Made by a program: the position numbers and the translations under genes
Part shown: positions 57,626 to 64,000 of the stretch, piece after piece
Layout of the letters: the number at the start of each line of letters is the position of its first letter
Position numbering within the stretch: position 1 is the first letter of the stretch
The notes under the pieces: generated by a model
Seen by the model: the letters and a program-made list of their open reading frames with translations, nothing else
Databases searched by the model: none
Told to the model about the DNA's origin: nothing
Source: Dasypus novemcinctus
Taxonomy: Eukaryota > Chordata > Mammalia > Cingulata > Dasypodidae
Assembly (NCBI RefSeq): GCF_030445035.2
Contig: NC_080677.1
Span: 101,987,513 to 102,051,512 of the forward strand
DNA length: 64,000 nucleotides
Direction: 5' to 3'

Positions 57626-59099
57626 TTCAATCTCTTTAATTGTGATTGGTTTGTTAAATTATCATATTTCTCATAGCATCAGTGTAGGCTGTTTGTGCAT
57701 TTCTAAGAATTTATCCATTTCAGCTAGGTTGTCTAGTCTGTTGGCATATAGATTCTCATAATGACCTCTTATGATCCTTTTTAGTTCTGTGGGGTCAGGT
57801 GTAAATTCAGCTCTTTCATCTTTTTTTAATTTATTTGTGTACTCCCTCTTTTTTTCTTTGTCTAGCTAGGGATTTGTCAATTTTATTGATCTTCTCAAAG
57901 AAACAGTTTTGGTTTTGTTGATTTTCCCTTTTTCTTTTTGTTCTCTTTCATTTATTTCTGCTTTAATCATTATTTCTTTCCTTCTTGTTTTGGGAGAAGT
58001 TTGCTGTTCTTTTTTCTAGTTCCTCCAGTTGTTTATTTAAATCTTTGATTTTAGCTCTTTCTTCCTTTTCAATGTAGGCATCTAGGGTTGTAAATTTTCC
58101 TCTCAGGACTGCCATCGCTGTATCACATAAGTTTTGATAAGTTGTGTTCTTGTTTTCATTCATCTCAATGTACTTAACTAATTTCACTTACATTTTCTTC
58201 GACTCATTGACTATTTTGGAGTGCGTTGTTCAGCCTCCACACATTTGTAAATTTACCTCTTTCCCATCTTTTATTGATTTCCAGCTACATTCCATTATGA
58301 TCTGAGAAGGTGATTTGTAGATTTCAATCTTTTTATGTTTATTGAGACTTGTGTTGTGACCTAATATGTGGTCTATTCTGGAGAAAGATCCATGAGCTCT
58401 TGCGAAGAATGCAATACCTGCTGAATTTGGGTATAACTTCTATATATGTTAAGTATTAACTTGTTAATCATATTGTTAAAGTTCTCTGCTTTTCATTTTG
58501 ATCTTCTGTCTAGTTGCTCTAATGATGTGAGTGGTGTGTTGAAAACTCCAACTATTATTGTAGAGATGTCTATTTCTCCCTTCAGTTTTGCCTCATGCAT
58601 TATGTGGCACTCTGGTTAAGTACATAAATATTTATGACTATTTTTGCATGGTGGATTTTTCCTTTTGTTAACATAAAATGGCCTTCTCTATCTCTTATAA
58701 GTTTTTGCATCTGAAGTTTGTTTTGCCCAATATTAGTATAGCCACCCCTGCTCTTTTTTTGATTACTGTTTGCATGAAGTATCTTTTTCTAACCTTTTAC
58801 TTTCAGCAAGTTTGTATCCCTAGGTCTAAGGTGAGTCTTAAAAGGCAGCATATGGATGGCTCATGTTTTTTAAACCATTCTGTCAGCCTATATCTTTTGA
58901 TGGGAGAACTTAATCCATACACTTTTAATGATATTACTGTAAATGTATTATTTACTTCTATCATTTTATTCTTTGTTTTCATATGTCATATCTTATTTTT
59001 GTCTGTCTTTTTATTCTTTTGGCTATCCTTTCTTCTATACTCTTCTCCATGCCTCTCTTCCTGTCTTTTTCTTTCCTGCTCTAAGGTTTCCTTTAATAT

Positions 59100-60520
59100 T
59101 TCCTGCAAAAGTGGATTCTTTTACAGACTCTTTTAGTTTTCTTTTGTTTGTGAATATTTTAAACTCACCTTCATATTTGAAGGACAATTTTGCTAGATAC
59201 AGAATTTTCAGCTAGCAGTTTTTCTCTTTCAGTATCCTAATTGTATTATACCACTGCCCTCTTGCCTGAAATGCTCACTATGTCTTACTGGGCATCCCTG
59301 GTATATGCTGCTTTGCTTCTGCCTTGCTGCTTTCAGAATTTTCTCTTTATCTTTGACATTTGACATTCTGAGTGGCATGTGTCTTGGCATAGGTCTATTC
59401 AGATTTATTCTGATTGAGGTACTCTGTACTTCTTGGACATGTAAATTCATTTCTTTCAGGATAGTTGGGAAATTTTCAGCTATTATTTCCTCAAATACTC
59501 TTTCTGCCCCTTTTCCCTTTTCTTCTCCCTCTAGAACTCCCATTGTTGTAGAATTTGAGAGAAGTTCAATTATTTGAGTATAGAGAGGCCAGGACTCAGG
59601 AATGATTTTGAGAAGGAAAAATGGTTTATTGACGGCTGGACTCGGGAGCTTTCTGTTTGAATCCCGAGCCCCCGAACAAGATTTTCAAATGTCTTTTATA
59701 CAGAGAGGAAAGGCCAAATGGTCCCTTTGTTTCAGTTCTCAATAGGCTTCAATTAGCATATATATCTTCCACATCTTAGGTAAGCTTTTAGCATGGACTC
59801 CAGACATTCTAGATAAGCTTTTAGCATATTTACTTTTTGCATTTCCCCTAAATACTTAAAGTTTATAGCTCTTGCATTGTTAAACTGTTTCCTGGGACTG
59901 GAGCCTGTTGTCATTGCCCCTAAGGGCAGGACTGCAGCCTCTTACCATTCCACACCCACAGCCTTCAGCTTAGGTTATCTCTGAAGAGACAAAGAGCCTT
60001 CCACCCATAGCCCACATCACCATGACACATATGGTGATGCATTTTGTTATATTCGACTTCCTCAGCCCCTGCTCAAATTTTCCATTCTTTTCTTTCTCTT
60101 TTCTATTCTCTCTTCAGTTTCAGTTGGTCTGTGTTTTTTATTACATATTCTTTCTTCTATCTTTTCATGTCTGCTGTTGTATGCCTCTAACATGTTTTCT
60201 ATCTCACCTATCATGTCTTTCATTCCCATGAGTTCTGTTTTTTTTTTTATTCCAGGTTTTCAAACTATTTTTTGTGTTCACTCAATGTCTTCTTGATGTC
60301 CTTTATCTCTTAGCATATTGTCTTTCAATTCATTGATTTGATTTTGGAAATTTGTGTGCATCTCGTGGATAAGTTGTCTCAAACCCTGCATCTCTTCTAG
60401 GGCTCTTGATATATTCCTTTTCTTCAGCTATATCTACCATTTTCTTAGTATACTTGTAAGTTTTTGCTGATGTCTAGGCATCTGTTTGAATGGTTAGTTT
60501 TCTCAGATGCTTGATTTCTC
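59100..60520 (-). pseudogene. L1 ORF1 split by a solo LTR
   Basis: The segment at 59229-59543 encodes the ORF1p RRM and start of the C-terminal domain: ENFPTILKEMNLHVQE, PMPRHM, VKDKEKILKAARQK motifs. The coiled-coil part continues on the other side of the LTR (60020-60520). Removing the LTR and one CCAT copy rejoins the text. ORF1p is the RNA-binding L1 chaperone; here it is disrupted both by the LTR and by stops. Confidence 0.8.
59544..60019 (-). mobile_element. solo LTR of the ERV family of copies 1 and 2
   Basis: 476 bp. The minus-strand sequence starts TGATGTGGGC and ends TTCTACAACA. It has TATAAAAG (minus; plus-strand 59693-59700) and AATAAA (plus-strand 59625-59630). Flanked by perfect CCAT duplications (59540-59543 and 60020-60023). 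It shares GGTAAGAGGCTGCAG with copy 1 and GTGGAAGATATATATGC with copy 2, so it is intermediate between them. Formed by LTR-LTR recombination of a former provirus. Confidence 0.93.
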
Positions 60521-60539
60521 TCTTTTGTAGGGCACACAC

Positions 60540-61094
60540 AAAAATTGCTGAACTAGGCAATATATCAAATTGTTGGGTCTATGCTAATTTAGACTCCACA
60601 GAAGGAATATAGTTATTGGCTGCACCTACAAATATTCAAAACTATATAAACATTAAGGACATAAAAGAGAAAATTCAAATATTACATAAACTAGAGGACT
60701 CTGAAGTTTAGAATTATTTAGTTAGGTAAATCTTAGATCTTGGGGAAATAGATTCATGACATTTTCAAACCTTGCTAATTCTTTCCTTTTGCTATAGTCA
60801 CTATAATATATCTATTTCATTATCTCATCTCCAGAATAACAGTCACTACTACCTCCCAAGTCATGCTAATGCACCAAACCCTTGATCTTGAAGCTTTCAC
60901 TTATAAGACTTATTTCTGTAATGACAAAATGAATCCTAATTATAATTAATGTTGAAGAGCTGACTCCTGAAAACCACCTTGTTGCTAAAATATGGCCTCT
61001 TTCTAAGCCAAATGCTGCAAATAAACTCACTGCCTTCCCCACTATGTGGGGCATGAAGATGTGCTTCACTGACCCATAAGGATTAATATCAAAT
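60540..61094. other. no recognised feature
   Basis: AT-rich DNA, no frames or repeats recognised. Confidence 0.5.
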
Positions 61095-61545
61095 GTTTAT
61101 CAGTGATACTTTTGGAGAATTATCTTGATCCAAGGGGGAAATAGCCAAAGAAATAAAACAAAATAGAGTTACTATGGCTAAGAGATTTAAAATGGAGTTG
61201 AGAGGTCATTGTGGAGGTTATTTTTATGCAGGTCTTAGCCAGATACACAAACTGCTCATGTGTGCAAAACCTCAAGCAACAAAGATGCTGAAAACCCCAA
61301 GGACATCCAGAGTATAAAACAAGCCACAAGATAAAGAAATTAACTGTCCAACCTAAGGACAATTGTAATATCCCAAATATCCATCAACCACAAATAAACT
61401 GTCCAATTTTCTTTTCCTTTTAAAACCTTGCCTTGAAATGCCAAGATGGGACATGATTTGGATTTCTACCTCAATTTGTGCTCCATGCATTGCAATTCTA
61501 AGACCGGAAATAAAGACCTTTGATGCCTTGCTGTTTAATTTGTTA
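61095..61545 (+). repeat. unidentified old repeat, related to part of 46312-47880
   Basis: The segment TATGGCTAAGAGATTTAAAA at about 61172 matches TATGGCTAAGAGATTTCAAA at about 46605, and similarity extends some 60-70 bp. It ends with GGAAATAAAGACC near 61506, a possible polyadenylation signal. Family not recognised. Confidence 0.4.
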
Positions 61546-62340
61546 TTTTTTACTTGACATATCTAAATTCAGTTCTTAATTCAATTGAGATGTATAGGAG
61601 ACTCCTCACAGGAAATGGATTTATCAAAAGAATGTACTCTGGAGACAACTCATGACTGATTTCTCAATCTGTTAGCTGTGATTCTCTAGAATGAAATAAG
61701 TAAAATAAAACATCGGTTGTAAAAAAGGAAGAATGGAAAATTAAGACAAGAAATTTGGCTCTTTTGTTTGACTTTTTCTGTCAGTAACTCTTTTCTCTGT
61801 ACCTCAAAATCCCAATCACCAACATCTCTTCAAAAAAATAAAACAAGAACCCATTGCTCTAGTTACCTAGCCAAGAAAAGAAAAGAGATAAATGATAGTT
61901 CTCCATTCCCCACTGAAGAGAAGCTGAGCTTCAAGTCTGTCATGGCAAACCACTGCCTAACATTAAGTTTTATTTTGTTCCCAACTTTTGGGAAACTACA
62001 GTAGCTGAATTAAAGAAAAATAGAAGACACAAAATATATAAATATTCTTGGAAAATATCAATATTCTTATTTCTGAATATTCTTTAATCTACTAAGTATG
62101 TGCTTGCATATTTTTGTATAGCTCAATTTATAGTGCATATTTTGGTACTATATTTCATTTAGTATTTAGACAAACATGCTTACATCTTGCTTCATTACAT
62201 TTATAGTTAGCTTTGATAGTTGCATAATATTCCCTCAGGTTGAAATATTGTATTTATTCAACCATTTCTTATCATTGGGCATTGGAGTTGTTATTAATAT
62301 TTTCTCATTTTATTGGTGTTATAACACATAGTAGTGAAAA

Positions 62341-62377
<37 letters not shown>

Positions 62378-63734
62378 CACACACAGTTTTTATTACAAAA
62401 CTATTTTGAATTCATCCTCAGTCAAGCAATTCCTGGTTCACAGCATTAAGCTGAAGGATGTTCTGGTGGTAAAATTCTTTTTCAACAAGAATGAGTTAAA
62501 TTTCAATGGGATTTTAGAGGTATTCAAAACCTTGTATTTTTAACCCTACTTGGAGGGAAAAAATCAAACACTTCTTTAAAAGGAAGCTAATGAGGTGCCA
62601 ATGCCCTAGGGAAGCACTGAGTCCAGCCCAGTCCTTGCCCTTATACTCTAGAAGGCAGGTTGAGCAGTTGGACTTTGAAAGGGCTCCAGGGTATACTGCT
62701 GTTGGGCTTGGGAGGATAGCAAATACTTAACAGGATGGCTTTAAGAAGCAATTATCCATGCAATGGTCATGGAAGACCATTGGAAAATAACCTTATTAGA
62801 TATAAATTGAGTTCAGAACTTACAAATGCAAGTGGAGAGAAGAGCAGGTCTTAATTATGTTGGACTAAATCAGTTAACATTTTCTGTGGAGGTGAAGTTC
62901 ATGTGTAAATTTTTCTACTAGATGTTTTAATTTAAAAACAGAGACTTTAGTTTTCTATTATTTTGGTCTATCCCCCATTTCTGTGCCCCAGGGCTGTGTT
63001 TGAAAATTGTATACTAAAGAAGAGATATGTCCTTCCCTAAGAAAAAAATTATAAATATACTATAGCATCTTGACTTAATAAATTCATTTTTTCTTGGTAA
63101 AGCTGATAAAACATGAATTCTATGCAATATATTCAATTATTATTTCATCTCACTGGTGTTCTTTGGTCTTTTAGTTGTTCTTTTGTTTGAACAGAAATCT
63201 TACAAATAAATTCTCTCCACATATATTTTTTTAATGTAATTAAAAAATAATAATAATAAATAAATATTAAAAAAAAATAAATAAATAAATTCTCTCCAAT
63301 ATCAAGCATTAGGTTACACTGAATAATTCTCATTTACACTAATAAATCAACATATTCTTAGACTAATTGGGAAATTGACATATATGCATTGGTATGCTTC
63401 TAAAACAAATTAGGAATAGAAAAATATTATTCTGTAATATTTTAACTGATTAAGTGAGTTCTAGTTAGTAGTTTGAAATTGAACTGAAAAAAATATTTCA
63501 CACGGAGAAAAAATCAAATGATAAAGCGTTGAAATAGGGTTAAGAGATTGAGATTCCAAAATTTAGATTTCAAGAGGAAGTGTATGTCCCAGGTCTGATC
63601 TTCCTTACTGAAGATCTCATACTTTAATCATCTCCTTTACTTGAGCGATCACTTCAACATTTATTTGTATGTTCTGCTATTGTGGAAGCAGAGAGATTCA
63701 ATGATTGCATATTGAAGGCCAGGACTCAGAAATA
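61546..63734. other. no gene; simple repeats within plain AT-rich DNA
   Basis: Includes the (AT)16 microsatellite at 62343-62374 and an (ATAA)n-like run at about 63240-63290. No credible frame or named repeat elsewhere. Confidence 0.45.
62343..62374. repeat. (AT)16 microsatellite
   Basis: Sixteen AT units followed by a short CA run. Confidence 0.97.
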
Positions 63735-63738
63735 TTCT

Positions 63739-64000
63739 TTTTTTTTAAAAAGATTTATTTATTTCTCTCCCACCTCTGCCCCGCCCCCCCCCCCCCCCAG
63801 TTGTCTGCTCTCTGTGTCCATTTGCTGTGTGTTCTTCTGTGACCACTTCTATCCCCATCAGTGGTGCTGGGAATCTGTGTTTCTTTTTGTTGTGTCATCT
63901 TGTGTCAGTTCTCTGTGTGTGTGGTGCCATTCCTGGGCAGGCTCCACTTTCTTTTGCACCCTTATGGGGCGCATTCCTTGCACATGGGGCTCCCCTACAT
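63739..64000 (-). mobile_element. DAS-type SINE, cut by the window end
   Basis: The T-rich tail complement starts at about 63739, followed by a C-run (63783-63799) and reverse-order body through AGCTCCCC-type text at 64000. The tRNA-like head would lie beyond the window. Confidence 0.88.

Larger units (their letters stand above)
55650..60535 (-). mobile_element. L1 element with ORF1 and deleted ORF2
   Basis: On the minus strand: ORF1 region (about 60535-59100), ORF2 endonuclease region (about 58950-58150), RT start (about 57960-57430), then an internal deletion at about 57430, and ORF2 C-terminus plus 3' UTR (57427-55650). The solo LTR at 59544-60019 lies in ORF1. Stops interrupt both ORFs. 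Confidence 0.85.

Overview
This is a stretch of mammalian nuclear DNA, almost certainly from an armadillo (Dasypus or a close xenarthran). The diagnostic evidence is many copies of tRNA-derived SINEs of the armadillo DAS type, both the long (about 400 bp) form and short tRNA-like dimers. Around them are L1/HAL1, L2, MIR, MaLR, ERVL and hAT remnants. I found no exon of a recognisable host protein gene and no tRNA, rRNA or CRISPR feature. Nearly every open frame is a repeat remnant or a chance frame inside a repeat.

The most notable content is at 1301-17530. Two full-length proviruses of one family lie in the same orientation, 2.1 kb apart: copy 1 (1301-8240) and copy 2 (10334-17530). Each has paired LTRs of 470-474 bp, its own perfect 4-bp target duplication (TTAC; ATAG), a tRNA-Arg-type primer site, a polypurine tract, a splice donor and a leader palindrome. 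Their 6.0-6.2 kb interiors show no recognisable gag, pro, pol or env. LTR pairs differ at about 1 and 2 positions, so both insertions look very recent. A solo LTR of the same family (59544-60019, minus strand, target duplication CCAT) sits inside an old L1 ORF1. The family is best read as a young, non-autonomous, gammaretrovirus-like ERV moved by proteins supplied in trans.

Layout. 1-1300: SINE fragment, unassigned pyrimidine-rich DNA and the 3' part of a HAL1-like element. 1301-8240: ERV copy 1. 8241-10255: rest of the HAL1-like element, with an ORF1 remnant. 10334-17530: ERV copy 2. 17535-23900: L1 pieces, a MaLR LTR and a 767-bp solo LTR of a second ERV type (23044-23810). 24154-26170: two DAS SINEs, one swollen by an internal 20-bp minisatellite. 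27198-30930: decayed ERVL provirus with gag, protease and RNase H remnants and two nested SINEs. 31586-37794: ERVL-type solo LTR, SINEs, L2, MaLR, MIR and a hAT MITE. 38045-42616: MIR, dimeric SINE, MaLR LTRs and an AGAT microsatellite. 42700-49405: old L1 (+) interrupted by SINE dimers and an unidentified insertion. 49918-55550: SINEs and L1 3' ends. 55650-60535: L1 (-) carrying the solo LTR. 60540-64000: mostly unassigned DNA, ending in a DAS SINE cut by the window edge.

There is no operon-like cooperation here. The relations are those of nested insertion: ERVs into HAL1 and L1, SINEs into ERVL and L1. Boundaries of old repeats are approximate because no alignment could be run. Boundaries of the ERVs and several SINEs are supported by target-site duplications.
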